Assembly: GCA_937923405.1 (NCBI GenBank)
Contig: CALDUY010000006.1
Coordinates: 1-64,000, forward strand
DNA from: an uncultured Gemmataceae bacterium
Lineage (GTDB): Bacteria > Planctomycetota > Planctomycetia > Gemmatales > Gemmataceae
Length of the DNA stretch: 64,000 nt
Direction: 5' to 3'
Shown here in pieces: positions 33,819-43,108 of this stretch. The position numbers were made by a program, and so were the translations under genes. Within the stretch, counting starts at the first letter, position 1, and each line of letters starts with the position of its first letter. The notes beneath the pieces are model-generated. The model worked only from the letters and a program-made list of their open reading frames with translations, made no database searches and was not told the DNA's origin.

Positions 33819-34562
33819 ATGGCCTTGCCGAACGGCTACACCAAGGCGACGTGCCATCCCTGGCCGAGCCTGCTGTTCGTGCTGCCCTTGCTGGCGGCTT
33901 ATGAACTGGGCGTCCTGTACCTGGGCGGCACCAATCCAGAAACCATCCGCAACGGAGCCGATCACTGGCTCCGCTGTGCCCTGGACTTCATCGGCGTGCG
34001 CTTCTTTTGGGTGCCACCTGCTGTGCTGGCCATCGTTTTTGTGTTCTGGACCGCTCACCGGTGGAAGGATCGTCCCGGCGAGATCGTCGGCGTACTCAGC
34101 GGCATGATTCTCGAAAGCGTCGCTTATGCCCTGGGACTGTGGGCGCTCAGCCGCCTGCTCGTGCCGATCCTTTTGCAAGCCGGCTTCGAACTAACCGTGC
34201 CGCTGGAAGAGCCGGCCTCGTTCACCTATACCGATCCTGCGTTGCGGCAGGTGATCACCTACCTCGGCGCGGGCATCTACGAGGAAGCGGTCTTCCGCCT
34301 GGCGTTGTTCTCCACGCTAGTGACCCTCCTGCGCTTCGCCGACGTGTCGCGGTTTCTGGCGGTGGCCCTAGCCAGCGTCGGCTCGGCGATTCTCTTTTCG
34401 GTGGCCCATCATCTCGGCCCTTACGGACAACCCTACTCGAATTATCTCTTTCTCTTCCGGCTGCTAGCTGGCGTGTATTTTGCCTTGTTGTTCGAGACGC
34501 GCGGCTTCGGGATCGCGGTCGGCTCGCACGCCTGCTACAACGTCATGGTCAGCGTGAGCTGA
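33819..34562 (+). CDS. CPBP family intramembrane metalloprotease
   Basis: A 247-residue membrane protein of the CAAX protease/bacteriocin-processing group. The catalytic motifs are visible: YEEAVFRLALF (Glu-Glu and Arg), ILFSVAHHLGPYG (His) and VGSHACYNVMVSV. About seven hydrophobic segments surround them. Members cleave membrane proteins or prenylated peptides; the substrate here is unknown. ATG 33819 has a perfect GGAGGAGGAG; the in-frame ATG at 33765 would overlap the HD-GYP gene. Confidence 0.88.
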   Translation: MALPNGYTKATCHPWPSLLFVLPLLAAYELGVLYLGGTNPETIRNGADHWLRCALDFIGVRFFWVPPAVLAIVFVFWTAHRWKDRPGEIVGVLSGMILESVAYALGLWALSRLLVPILLQAGFELTVPLEEPASFTYTDPALRQVITYLGAGIYEEAVFRLALFSTLVTLLRFADVSRFLAVALASVGSAILFSVAHHLGPYGQPYSNYLFLFRLLAGVYFALLFETRGFGIAVGSHACYNVMVSVS

Positions 34563-34703
34563 CGTTCTATGCTTTTTGTCGATGACAACGAACCGGTCAC
34601 CCAGCCAGAGTCGGTCGGCTCCACTCGCCAAAACTTCTATATTGAACCGTGGTCCTGAATGGGTTTCAGGTAGAACTTTACACACGGGTTCAAGGAGTAT
34701 CAC

Positions 34704-35111
34704 ATGCGAGGCAAGCTGCTGCTTGGGTTGGCGGTGTTAGCGGGAGTGGGGATCGGCTTGGCGGCTCCTCGGTCGCGCGGCGAGGAGAAGGACGACGGCC
34801 CAGCCATCGTGCATAATGTCTTTTTCACCCTCAAGGAAGGCACTGCCGAGAATCGCAAGAAACTCGTCGAGTCGTGCAAGAAACTGCTGACCAAGCACGA
34901 GGGCGAGCTGTACTTCGCTGCCGGATCCATTGCTGAGGGGTTCGACGGTCCACTTAACGATAAGGACTTCGACGTCTGTCTGACCATCGTTTTCAAGAAC
35001 AAGGCGGCCCACGACAAATATCAGCCGCACGAACGGCACCAGGAGTTCATCCGACTGAACAAAGATTCGTTCAAGAAAGTGCGCGTCTTCGACTCCTACG
35101 CAGAGAAGTAA
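34704..35111 (+). CDS. Exported Dabb (stress-responsive A/B barrel) domain protein
   Basis: A 135-residue protein with a signal peptide (KLLLGLAVLAGVGIGLAA) and one Dabb domain from about 33 (VHNVFFTLKEGTAENRKKLVE to FIRLNKDSFKKVRVFDSYA). The family forms dimeric alpha/beta barrels; exported versions are frequent in planctomycetes, with no known reaction. The ATG follows CAAGGAGTATCAC. It is a single-gene unit, ending before a REP-type doublet. Confidence 0.85.
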   Translation: MRGKLLLGLAVLAGVGIGLAAPRSRGEEKDDGPAIVHNVFFTLKEGTAENRKKLVESCKKLLTKHEGELYFAAGSIAEGFDGPLNDKDFDVCLTIVFKNKAAHDKYQPHERHQEFIRLNKDSFKKVRVFDSYAEK

Positions 35112-35229
35112 CCTCGCTATTGCCGCGCGTGCCAGTGAACCGCGCGCGGCAAAAGATATATTCAAGATCTGCTGAGGAAAATTTATAGGGTGGGAGAACT
35201 TCCCTAACCCGCGTCGCAAGGTGGTGAAG

Positions 35230-35315
35230 GGGAACGCAGGCTAAAGCTTGCGACTACTGATACGGATGAGCAGGTAGCCGCAGGCTTTAGCCTGCGAAAG
35301 TAGTTTCATTCCCCG
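35230..35315. repeat. Inverted pair of GTAG-headed REP-like hairpins
   Basis: Copy 35274-35297 reads GGTAGC, then CGCAGGC, loop TTTA, GCCTGCG. Copy 35236-35259 is the same unit on the other strand (its complement begins AGTAGT). The doublet is framed by GGGGAA and TTCCCC. It lies between two convergent genes and may end transcription from both sides. Related copies lie at 46302-46356. Confidence 0.75.
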
Positions 35316-35365
35316 CTGCTGCTACACCCTCTCGAGGGAGCGCTGTAACGTCGCTGAAATTCTCT

Positions 35366-36577
35366 TCAGGCCAAACAACGAGCGATGTTGCGAACCGCCT
35401 GACGGAGTCGCTGTTCATTCTCCACCAGGGCCAAGCGTAGATAACCTTCGCCGAGTTCGCCGAAGCCGCGACCGGGGCTAACGGCCACCTCGGCTTCCTC
35501 CAGCAGTTTCATGCTGAACTCGATCGACCCCATTTTCGCTCGCCAATGTTCTGGATAGCGTGCCCAAACGAACATGCTGGCCTTAGGCGGAGTGACCTCC
35601 CAGCCCATGCGGCGGAGGCCATCGACCAGTACATCGCGCCGCGATTGATACTCCAGCGCCTGTCGTTTGACCGCTTCGTCGCCGTCGCGCAGGGCGACGA
35701 TGCCGGCCACCTGCACTGCCTGAAAAATGCCGTAGTCGTAGTAGCCTTTGATCGTCGCCAGAGCGCGAACCATCTCGGCGTTGCCGGCACAGTAACCCAG
35801 CCGCCAGCCGGCCATGTTGTAGCCCTTGCTCATAGTCGTGGTTTCGACGCCTACCTGCTTCGCGCCGGGCACACTGAGGAAACTCGGGGCCTGGTAGCCA
35901 TCGAAGCAGACGTCGCCATAGGCGAAGTCGTGAATCACCATGAAACCATAGCGGCGCGCCAGCTGGACGATCTCAACGAAGAAGTCACGCTCCACTACCG
36001 TGGTCGAGGGGTTGTGCGGGTAGTTGACGATCAGCACCTTAGGCCGGGGGTAGAGATGCTCCGACACAGTGGCGATGGCCGAGAGGAACTTCGACGGATC
36101 GGTGCAATCGAGGCTGATGACGTTGCCCGAGGCCAGGGCCACGCTGTAGACATGGATAGGGAACGACGGTGCGGGCACGATGGCGGTGTCGCCCGGTCCC
36201 AGTAGGGCCAGGCACATATGGCTGAACACTTCCTTCGAGCCAAGACCAGGCAGCACCTCGGTTTCCGGGTCGAGGTCCACGCCGTGCAACCGTCGATAGC
36301 GATTGGCCACCTCGCGGCGCAGATTAGGCAAGCCGTTGGCCATAGCGTAGCGATGGCTTTTCTCGTCCAGGGCCGCCTCGCGGAGTTTCTCGATGACATA
36401 CGGCTCAGGCATGTCGGTGGGATTGCCCATGCCCAGATCGATGACATCGATGCCGGCACGACGCTTGGCATACTTCAGGGCGTTGATCTTGCCAAACAGA
36501 TAGGGAGGCAGTCGCTTGACGCGATCGGCGACGTTGACTTGAAACGGCGTCTGTGGAGTATTTGGTTCGTTCTGCAT
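35366..36577 (-). CDS. alaC: Class I/II aminotransferase, AlaC (glutamate-pyruvate) type
   Basis: A 403-residue PLP enzyme. It resembles E. coli AlaC along its length: [78 protein letters not shown] and the PLP Lys251 in [17 protein letters not shown]. It should interconvert alanine/2-oxoglutarate and pyruvate/glutamate. LL-diaminopimelate aminotransferase belongs to the same broad group, but the details fit AlaC better. It is alone on the minus strand, downstream of the envelope protein gene at 36626, and ends before the REP doublet. Confidence 0.82.
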   Translation of the reverse strand: MQNEPNTPQTPFQVNVADRVKRLPPYLFGKINALKYAKRRAGIDVIDLGMGNPTDMPEPYVIEKLREAALDEKSHRYAMANGLPNLRREVANRYRRLHGVDLDPETEVLPGLGSKEVFSHMCLALLGPGDTAIVPAPSFPIHVYSVALASGNVISLDCTDPSKFLSAIATVSEHLYPRPKVLIVNYPHNPSTTVVERDFFVEIVQLARRYGFMVIHDFAYGDVCFDGYQAPSFLSVPGAKQVGVETTTMSKGYNMAGWRLGYCAGNAEMVRALATIKGYYDYGIFQAVQVAGIVALRDGDEAVKRQALEYQSRRDVLVDGLRRMGWEVTPPKASMFVWARYPEHWRAKMGSIEFSMKLLEEAEVAVSPGRGFGELGEGYLRLALVENEQRLRQAVRNIARCLA

Positions 36578-36625
36578 AGTGCAGGCAATTTAGCAGAGAT
36601 GGCACGCCTTGGCAGCGCCAGCCGC

Positions 36626-37888
36626 TCACCAACGAACGCGGAATTCCATCCGGTACAGCTCCCGCGAAAAGTGTTGCTCCGTGAGAGCAAACAAACCGCC
36701 GAAGCCGAAGTCGACGCGATCGCAGATGAAGAGCCTGGCTCCGCCGCCGGCGTAGAAGTAGGTGTAACCTGACGATTTCTGATACGAACCCAGGTATGGA
36801 TCGGTGTACTTGCCGGTCTGGAACGAGTAGCCGGCACATTCTAGAGTGCCGATCAACGGCACATCGGGCATGACACGCCAGAGGAGCTGATTGAGGCTGG
36901 CGTGATAGTGCAGGATACCGCCCGCATACTCCGGATCGCCGCCGATCGGAATCCACTGCATGACCTGAGTTTGCAGGTAGGTCGACGGCGTGAGCTTGAG
37001 GCCGACGACTCCGCCCGGTTCGAGGGAGACGTGGCCATTGCCCAGCCCCTTGAGCGGAATGCCAACAGGTATCCAAGTGCGGAACAGCATCGACACCTGG
37101 AGTAATTCGCAGTCGAACAGCAGCGTCTTAGTCATGATCGACATGTCGGAGAAGCCGGCGCTGTGGAAGTTGGGTTCGGCCTGGATCTCGCGATAGGGCG
37201 TCTGGATGGTCATGGTGATGCGTCCGGTGCCGCCCTCGGTCACCAAGACTAGCTCGTTGTAGCGCAGGCTGGGCGTGGCCAGCAGCGGCGCGGTGGGCTT
37301 GGGGCCGCGGCCTAGGCCGTTGGCCTGGGCCCAGAAGTACTCGCTACGATCGGGATAAATGAAGCCCGGTCCAGAATCCCAGCGTAGCTTCGACTGATTC
37401 ACCGGACGAACCGCTTCGCAGAAGAAGGCGGCATCGGCCAGTGGAGTCCAGCGGCCTTCATAGCACGGATCCGGACAGCAGATGCAGTCGTACAGGGCAC
37501 AGGCAAAGCGACCGGCCCAGGAGTCGGCCTCACAGGGATGACAAGCCTTACGTCCCGGCACACAGGGGCGATCGGTGGCACAGCCGCACCCTGTCAGATC
37601 GAGCGGCGTCTTCAGCGAGGGCGGTCCGTTACCCATTGCTGCGGGCAGGTCGGGCGGCGGCAGCGACTCACTGAGCAGCCCACTACCTCCACCGAGTAAG
37701 CCACTACCGCAGCTGGCACAACTCACAGGAACCAGCTCCGAGGTAGGGGACGCGATCCCACCCTCAACGGAGACGATTCGTACCGTAGGGGCTTCGCTCT
37801 GAGCAGGGGTCTGCCCCGCGAGTAGCTGCAAGAGCATCACAGCAACTGCGGCCCAGAGGCAAAACCCAGCTGTGCGAAAATCGCGCAC
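36626..37888 (-). CDS. Exported Cys-containing envelope protein, probable outer membrane beta-barrel
   Basis: A 420-residue protein, signal peptide near the start (GFCLWAAVAVMLLQLL). The first 160 residues are Cys/Pro-rich (CASCG, CGCATDRPCVPGRKACHPC, CICCPDPC). From about 170 on the sequence alternates in a beta pattern (LVLVTEGGTGRITMTIQTPYR, GVVGLKLTPSTYLQTQVM, YTYFYAGGGARLFICDRV) and ends MEFRVRW with a terminal aromatic, as outer membrane barrels do. GTG 37888 is preceded by GAGGAG and fits better than ATG 37921. I do not recognise a named family. Metal or disulfide use of the Cys region is open. Confidence 0.65.
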   Translation of the reverse strand: MRDFRTAGFCLWAAVAVMLLQLLAGQTPAQSEAPTVRIVSVEGGIASPTSELVPVSCASCGSGLLGGGSGLLSESLPPPDLPAAMGNGPPSLKTPLDLTGCGCATDRPCVPGRKACHPCEADSWAGRFACALYDCICCPDPCYEGRWTPLADAAFFCEAVRPVNQSKLRWDSGPGFIYPDRSEYFWAQANGLGRGPKPTAPLLATPSLRYNELVLVTEGGTGRITMTIQTPYREIQAEPNFHSAGFSDMSIMTKTLLFDCELLQVSMLFRTWIPVGIPLKGLGNGHVSLEPGGVVGLKLTPSTYLQTQVMQWIPIGGDPEYAGGILHYHASLNQLLWRVMPDVPLIGTLECAGYSFQTGKYTDPYLGSYQKSSGYTYFYAGGGARLFICDRVDFGFGGLFALTEQHFSRELYRMEFRVRW

Positions 37889-38128
37889 GTCTTGCCCGCT
37901 CCTCAATAGAGGTAAAGCCATTTTTTCTCAAGTCTCAAGGGGTGGCTCTTGTGCCAGAGACTACCTCTGAAGTCAAGACCAGTCGATCGGCCCCAAGATG
38001 TTGAGCTCTCGCGGAGGAATCCTCTAGGCAACCTGCAACTTATCCGGTAGAGTAATCTCATCAGCTTCTCATCTTTACCTGGAAGCCGGTCCCATCCTTT
38101 CCGACTCGTGGAAGGCGGGAGGACGTTC

Positions 38129-38968
38129 GTGAATCGTCGTGACTCGCAAGCACGACTAGGTCTGTCGCTGGTTGAACTGTTGGTCGTCATCGCCATTGTT
38201 ACGGTGTTGATCGGCCTATTGTTGCCGGCCATTCACAAGGTGCGCACAGCAGCAGCGCGGTTGGAATGTGCCAATGATCTCAAACAAATCGGCCTGGCCA
38301 TGCACGCCCATCACGACCAGCTGGGCAAGTTACCGCACGGTGGAGCCAACACCCCGCCCCTGCTGTGGGGCGATGCCCACAACCGCACCGAGTGGTCCTG
38401 GGCGTTCCATCTATTGCCCTATCTCGAACAGCAAGCCCTGTACCGCTCGGCCCACGATGAGATCGATTCGACGCCGGTTCGCCTTTACTACTGTCCGACC
38501 CGACGCTCGCCGACGACCTACTTCGGCAAAGCCAAGATCGACTATGCAGGTAATGCCGGTACCGATGAGTTTGGTCGAGGAAACGACGGCGTGATCGTGC
38601 GTGGCCCGAAGAACCGTATCCGCTTCGCCGACATCACCGATGGACTGACCAATACGGTTCTGGTCGGCGAAAAGCAGCTGAACCCGAGCTATTTCGGCGT
38701 GAGTACCGACGATAATAAGTGGTACAACCGTCCGGGTTGGAACGGTGACTACGAAGTCTACCGACGCGGCGACGTGCAGCCGGCCCCGGACCACCCACGT
38801 TCGAGCATGCTCGGCTACCAAGCGTTCGGTTCGGCGCATACCTCAGGCTTCAACGTCTGCTTCTGCGATGGCTCGGTGCGACACATCCGCTACAGCGTCG
38901 AGCTGGCAGTTTGGACGCTGGCCTGTGTACGCAACGATCAAACCACCTTCAGCTTCAACGAACTGTAA
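38129..38968 (+). CDS. DUF1559 (H-X9-DG) pilin-like protein
   Basis: A 279-residue protein with a prepilin-type N-terminus (LGLSLVELLVVIAIVTVLIG, Glu at the +5-like site) and a DUF1559 body: LPAIHKVRTAAARLECANDLK, AFHLLPYLEQQALY, ITDGLTNTVLVGEKQ and the C-terminal H-X9-DG motif (HTSGFNVCFCDG). These proteins are expanded in planctomycetes and are presumed major or minor pseudopilins. The GTG at 38129 has GGGAGGAC in front; an ATG at 38108 lacks one. It is convergent with the lactonase gene, 3 bases apart. Processing by the peptidase at 23933 is expected. Confidence 0.88.
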   Translation: MNRRDSQARLGLSLVELLVVIAIVTVLIGLLLPAIHKVRTAAARLECANDLKQIGLAMHAHHDQLGKLPHGGANTPPLLWGDAHNRTEWSWAFHLLPYLEQQALYRSAHDEIDSTPVRLYYCPTRRSPTTYFGKAKIDYAGNAGTDEFGRGNDGVIVRGPKNRIRFADITDGLTNTVLVGEKQLNPSYFGVSTDDNKWYNRPGWNGDYEVYRRGDVQPAPDHPRSSMLGYQAFGSAHTSGFNVCFCDGSVRHIRYSVELAVWTLACVRNDQTTFSFNEL

Positions 38969-38971
38969 GGC

Positions 38972-40012
38972 TCACTTGTCGCGCTCCGGACGATAACCGT
39001 CGATTTTCAGCGGAATACGATAGAGGCTCTGATCCACGGTGATGTACAGCGTTTTGCTCTCCTCGCCGCGACCGAAGGTGACGTTGCTGGGAATGCCGAC
39101 CGGCTCTTTGGCCTCGGGTTGCGACGGCCCCGTGGGAATGAAGGCCACCTCGTTGCCCTCGGGATCGATCACCATCACACCAGGCCGTTTCAGACTGCGC
39201 GCGGTCAGATAGATGTGTCCTTTGACATCGACACACATGCCGTCGCAGCCGGCCTGATCGCCGAAATCGACCAGCGTTCGCCGTTTCCCTGCCACTAACC
39301 CATCTTCGCCCAACGGAAAAGCGTAGATCTTCATCGCTCCTCGCTTCGGCGCGGGAGCGTCGGGATCGATCTTGTCCGTGCCGTTGTTGTGATCGGCAAC
39401 GTACAGCGTCTTGCCGTCGGGACTCAACGCTAGGCCGTTGGGCTTTTCGACGTCGTGGGTCACCTCGACGACCTTGCCGGTCGGCTCGAGGCGATAGACG
39501 GCGCGATGCTCCAGTTCGCGTGGTTCCTCTCCGAGATAACGCGGATCGGAAAAATAGATGTTTCCCTTGCGATCAATGACCAGGTCGTTGGGGGCGTTGA
39601 AGCGTTTACCTTGGTAGCGGTCTGCGAGAACGGTCCTCTTTTTTGTCTTCAAATCATAGCGTACCACGGCGCGGCCGCCTTGATCGGCTCCCTCGCAGGC
39701 TACGAGGTTGCCGTCCAGGTCGAACTTCAACCCGTTGGACTTGCGACTGTCCTCGATGAAGACGGTCGTCATACGAGTGGCTGGATCAAAGCGCAGAATC
39801 ATCCCCTTGTCCTTGCCTACGGGAATGTCGGAGAAGTAGATCGAGCCATCGGGAGCGCAGGCTGGGCCTTCGGTCAGCCCGCCCTGGATCTTGGCCGTGC
39901 GGGTGAACAACAGTTCGAGTTTTGCTCCTTTGGGAACGATGGCATCGCCCGTGGGAGCCGGCACCTCTGCGGCGAAAGCGAACATCAACAGCGACGAAAG
40001 TAAAATCGACAT
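38972..40012 (-). CDS. Exported SMP-30/gluconolactonase family protein
   Basis: A 346-residue protein with a signal peptide (LLSSLLMFAFAAEVPA) and a six-bladed propeller of the SMP-30/gluconolactonase type: LTEGPACAPDGSIYFSD (Glu metal ligand), NAPNDLVIDRKGNIYFSDPR (Asn ligand), PNGLALSPDGKTLYVADHN and GCDGMCVDVKGHIYLT (Asp ligand). It would hydrolyse a sugar lactone in the periplasm. The ATG follows TGGAGAC. The next gene downstream on this strand is the DUF1559 gene, facing it. Confidence 0.88.
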   Translation of the reverse strand: MSILLSSLLMFAFAAEVPAPTGDAIVPKGAKLELLFTRTAKIQGGLTEGPACAPDGSIYFSDIPVGKDKGMILRFDPATRMTTVFIEDSRKSNGLKFDLDGNLVACEGADQGGRAVVRYDLKTKKRTVLADRYQGKRFNAPNDLVIDRKGNIYFSDPRYLGEEPRELEHRAVYRLEPTGKVVEVTHDVEKPNGLALSPDGKTLYVADHNNGTDKIDPDAPAPKRGAMKIYAFPLGEDGLVAGKRRTLVDFGDQAGCDGMCVDVKGHIYLTARSLKRPGVMVIDPEGNEVAFIPTGPSQPEAKEPVGIPSNVTFGRGEESKTLYITVDQSLYRIPLKIDGYRPERDK

Positions 40013-40092
40013 GGCTGTAGTCTCCAGGTGGAGTCAATCCTCTCAGAGGCAGCGTATCGCAGGATTGGCCCGATGGCGAGGCGAAATCGGTT

Positions 40093-42861
40093 TCAGCGAC
40101 GGGTTCCGCGCACGGCGGTGCGGGGTGACTCGGTGGAGTTGGTCGGCGTAGTGGCCGGAACCAACGGCTCGATCTGAACGTCGTCGAAGTAGACCGTACC
40201 CAGACCAGACAGGGCTAGTGTGACACCGACGGTCCCCGAAGCCGGCACCTCGCGATACAGCGAGAATTTCTTCCACCTGCCGATCTCGCCGGTCAGCCGC
40301 ACTGCCAGCGGTTCTCCGCCGATGCTGTCGAAAAACAGCGCGCCATCGACCGACCCACGGATCGGCTGGGGAATGCGAACCCAGGCGCTGATGCGTACCA
40401 AGGATCCCGGCGGTAACTGAACCTGCGGACTATGTAGGGCGATATAGGTCCGCTCCAGGGTGGCCGGCTCCGCGTGCGGATCCTTGGCCCGCACCTGCAA
40501 CATCAGGCATTGCTTACCCTTGTGGGCCTCGCCCTCAACTCGACGCACCGAGGCGGTCACTTCGTCCAGGGACGGAACCTCCTGTAACAGCCAGCCTGTC
40601 TGCTCAACTTGGGGCGGTAGCTCAAAGTCACCTCCCGGCAGCACGCCCGCACCGGGCTGACTCTGCTTGAGCCGCTCCAGCATCTTCCAGTGACGCGGCA
40701 GGGTGAAGTACGACACGCCGTAGGGACTGCTGATCGGCAGATCGAGATCACGGACCGCGCGTTCCCACTGCGCTCGCATCAGCACCCGCAGCGAACGCAG
40801 GGCAATCTCGGCTTGATTGTACGCCTCAGCGTGTTCGTTGTTCCGCCGATGCTGTAGACACAGGTCAATGGCCTGTCGGGCCCGGTCCAGCAACGACTGA
40901 GAGTCACTGAGAGCGTGGCCGGTGCGAGCCAGTTCGGCCTGGACCCGTTCGACTTTTTTCAACTCCTCGACTGCCTGATCGTGCAGCCACTGAGCGGCCT
41001 GTCGTCCCTTCTTGCGCTGTTCGTTTTGCAACCAGACCACCGGTCCCGAGGGGCTGAGATCGGACGTGAACAACACCGCCGACGTCAGGCTGAAGTTGCG
41101 CAGCCGGATCGTGGTGCCGCCCAGCTCGCGCTGAATCGGGTAGGACTGAATGCGGCCCGGGGAAATCTCCCAGGCAGTGGCGGTGACCGGCACTCCCGGC
41201 ACGGTGAGCGACAGTTCTGGCGAGGCCGCCTGACCCGGAACGTACTGGGACCCTGGCCCGACCCAAATCGGTAGAGCCAGCACTCCTTCGGGAGTGCGGA
41301 AGATTGCCGCCATCACCTCGGCTTTCGAGGTGGGAATCCAGTCCGGTACTTGCGACGCCTGCACCAGAACGCGCTCGATCATCGTCAGTTCCTGGTTCAA
41401 CAGCGCCATCGCCAGCAAGCGATCCTTGCCCTGGTGGGTGTCGGCGAGGAAGCGATCGGACCAGAAGGCCAGACCGCGATACCCTGCCGCCAGCGCCGTG
41501 TAGGCCAACAGGCGAATCTGTTCCGGATGCGGACCAATCGGCTCGACAAAGTCGCCTTTGGCTCGCCCCTGCTCTTGCAGTTGCAGGAACCAGTCCGGCA
41601 GATGGGTTTGGATCCACGTCCAGCAGTAGGTGTCGGTCGCCAAGCGTCGCCGCGTGTCCAACCATTCGCGATAAGCCGGCAGTTCCAGGCTGGTCAGCAA
41701 CGGCCAGCGATGCGTGCCCAGCATCATTTGATCGAAGCTGCGCGAGTAGCCGCGGTAGCCATCCCAAACGTCGGCCAACACCGGTTTGCGTGGATCGATC
41801 GCGCGGAAGCGTCGCGCCGTTAGTGAAGCTTCGGGAAAGCGTTCGGCTCCGAGGTTACTGCCCAGGTCCCAAGCGAGAACGGCGTCGTGTTCCATGAACT
41901 GCGACACCTTGCGGGTGAACTCCTCGGCCCGCGAGGCCAGCGTGCCTTCGACGCCGGCGGCTCCGGCGGTCAAGGTCGGCGACTTGATAGTTGGCACCAG
42001 GAGAAAGCCCAGGCTCACCGCTTCTTCGATGAGTGCGGGCGGCGTCGATTCATCTAGCCACAGCACGTTGAAGTTGGCGTCGCGCAGCGTCGTCATCGGT
42101 GGCGTGCCTGTGGCGCGAATGCCACGCATGAAGTACCGTTTGCCCCCCACCCACAGCTGATTGCCGCGTACCTGTACGTCGGTGGTTCGTTTCACGATCG
42201 GTTCGGTCTGAGCGATCGACTTGGCGACGGGGGCGGCGGCTGGGGGCGTCTTGCGCGTCTCTTGGACAGGACCGATTATCAGGTCGTCAATCCAAACGTC
42301 GATCTGTCCGGGACCATCGTAGACGTTCAGTACCAGTTGATCGATGAAGGCTCCTGTGGTGATGACTTCTCGGCCCAGTTCGTGAGTCAACAGTTGCTGC
42401 TGCTCACGGAGGCGTTTCACCGGTTCATCCAAACCTAGCAGCTTCCAGCGCGTGCTTTTGTAGGGCGTGCAACGGACCAGGACGGTGAGCGGTTTGCCGG
42501 GATCTTTCGGGTCACGCTCGCGCGGCAGGACAACGCGGCAGGACAGCTGGACGCCGGGCCGGTTCGACTTCACCCACAAGCCTAGGTGCAGATCCTCGGT
42601 GATCGGAGCTCGGGGTAGGTCGTAGACGTAGTGAATGTACGAGCCACGCTCCACCTTCAGTCGCAAATGTTCGCTGCGCTGTCCGCCCTTGGCTGTCTCC
42701 TCGGTCAGATGATGTTCCACGACCTGATAGCGGGCATCAGCGCTGCCCGGCTTCCAGAACGGCCCGCGACTCTCGAAGCCCTGCTGCAAAATCTGCTGCC
42801 CCTGAGCCAGCCAGACCACCAACAGAATCACTACGGCAGACAAGTAGAGCGACGCGCGCAT
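40093..42861 (-). CDS. Large exported protein with glycosidase-like core and carbohydrate-binding-like ends
   Basis: A 922-residue protein. The signal peptide is MRASLYLSAVVILLVVWLAQG. Residues about 25-200 look like a beta-sandwich of the carbohydrate-binding kind, ending IDVWIDDLIIGPV. Residues about 230-590 resemble a glycoside-hydrolase TIM barrel (QLWVGGKRYFMRGIRATGTP, NFNVLWLDESTPPALIEEA, DAVLAWDLGSNL, YRGLAFWSDRF), but a clear catalytic Glu pair is not evident. A helical stretch (about 640-720) and a second beta-sandwich (about 760-900, ending GTVYFDDVQIEPL) follow. I know no named family. It ends 80 bases before the lactonase start, so the two could share a transcript. Confidence 0.65.
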   Translation of the reverse strand: MRASLYLSAVVILLVVWLAQGQQILQQGFESRGPFWKPGSADARYQVVEHHLTEETAKGGQRSEHLRLKVERGSYIHYVYDLPRAPITEDLHLGLWVKSNRPGVQLSCRVVLPRERDPKDPGKPLTVLVRCTPYKSTRWKLLGLDEPVKRLREQQQLLTHELGREVITTGAFIDQLVLNVYDGPGQIDVWIDDLIIGPVQETRKTPPAAAPVAKSIAQTEPIVKRTTDVQVRGNQLWVGGKRYFMRGIRATGTPPMTTLRDANFNVLWLDESTPPALIEEAVSLGFLLVPTIKSPTLTAGAAGVEGTLASRAEEFTRKVSQFMEHDAVLAWDLGSNLGAERFPEASLTARRFRAIDPRKPVLADVWDGYRGYSRSFDQMMLGTHRWPLLTSLELPAYREWLDTRRRLATDTYCWTWIQTHLPDWFLQLQEQGRAKGDFVEPIGPHPEQIRLLAYTALAAGYRGLAFWSDRFLADTHQGKDRLLAMALLNQELTMIERVLVQASQVPDWIPTSKAEVMAAIFRTPEGVLALPIWVGPGSQYVPGQAASPELSLTVPGVPVTATAWEISPGRIQSYPIQRELGGTTIRLRNFSLTSAVLFTSDLSPSGPVVWLQNEQRKKGRQAAQWLHDQAVEELKKVERVQAELARTGHALSDSQSLLDRARQAIDLCLQHRRNNEHAEAYNQAEIALRSLRVLMRAQWERAVRDLDLPISSPYGVSYFTLPRHWKMLERLKQSQPGAGVLPGGDFELPPQVEQTGWLLQEVPSLDEVTASVRRVEGEAHKGKQCLMLQVRAKDPHAEPATLERTYIALHSPQVQLPPGSLVRISAWVRIPQPIRGSVDGALFFDSIGGEPLAVRLTGEIGRWKKFSLYREVPASGTVGVTLALSGLGTVYFDDVQIEPLVPATTPTNSTESPRTAVRGTRR

Positions 42862-43032
42862 GCTTCACATCCTCCAGCCGCGACCGGCTCGCGCTCATAC
42901 TCCGGGGAGGTGGCGAAAACAAGAAGAGTTTGCCCGTCGCCCGGGGAGCAACCTTGCCCAGATGAGCTACCTTGCCGGGGTTTGCTCCACTGCTGGTCGT
43001 GGACTCGACTCGTTCTGAAAATCGCTGCACGT

Positions 43033-43038
43033 TATAAT
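43033..43038 (+). promoter_or_regulatory. Possible -10 element (TATAAT) before the S41 protease gene
   Basis: A perfect TATAAT lies about 70 bases before ATG 43109 in the gap between divergent genes. No good -35 is seen at 16-18 bases. Confidence 0.3.
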
Positions 43039-43108
43039 TCGAGCGGTTGTTCGAGTGGGCATGGCAACAGATCGTTGCCTCGAACGCGCGGAAGGGAGAG
43101 CCTCACTC

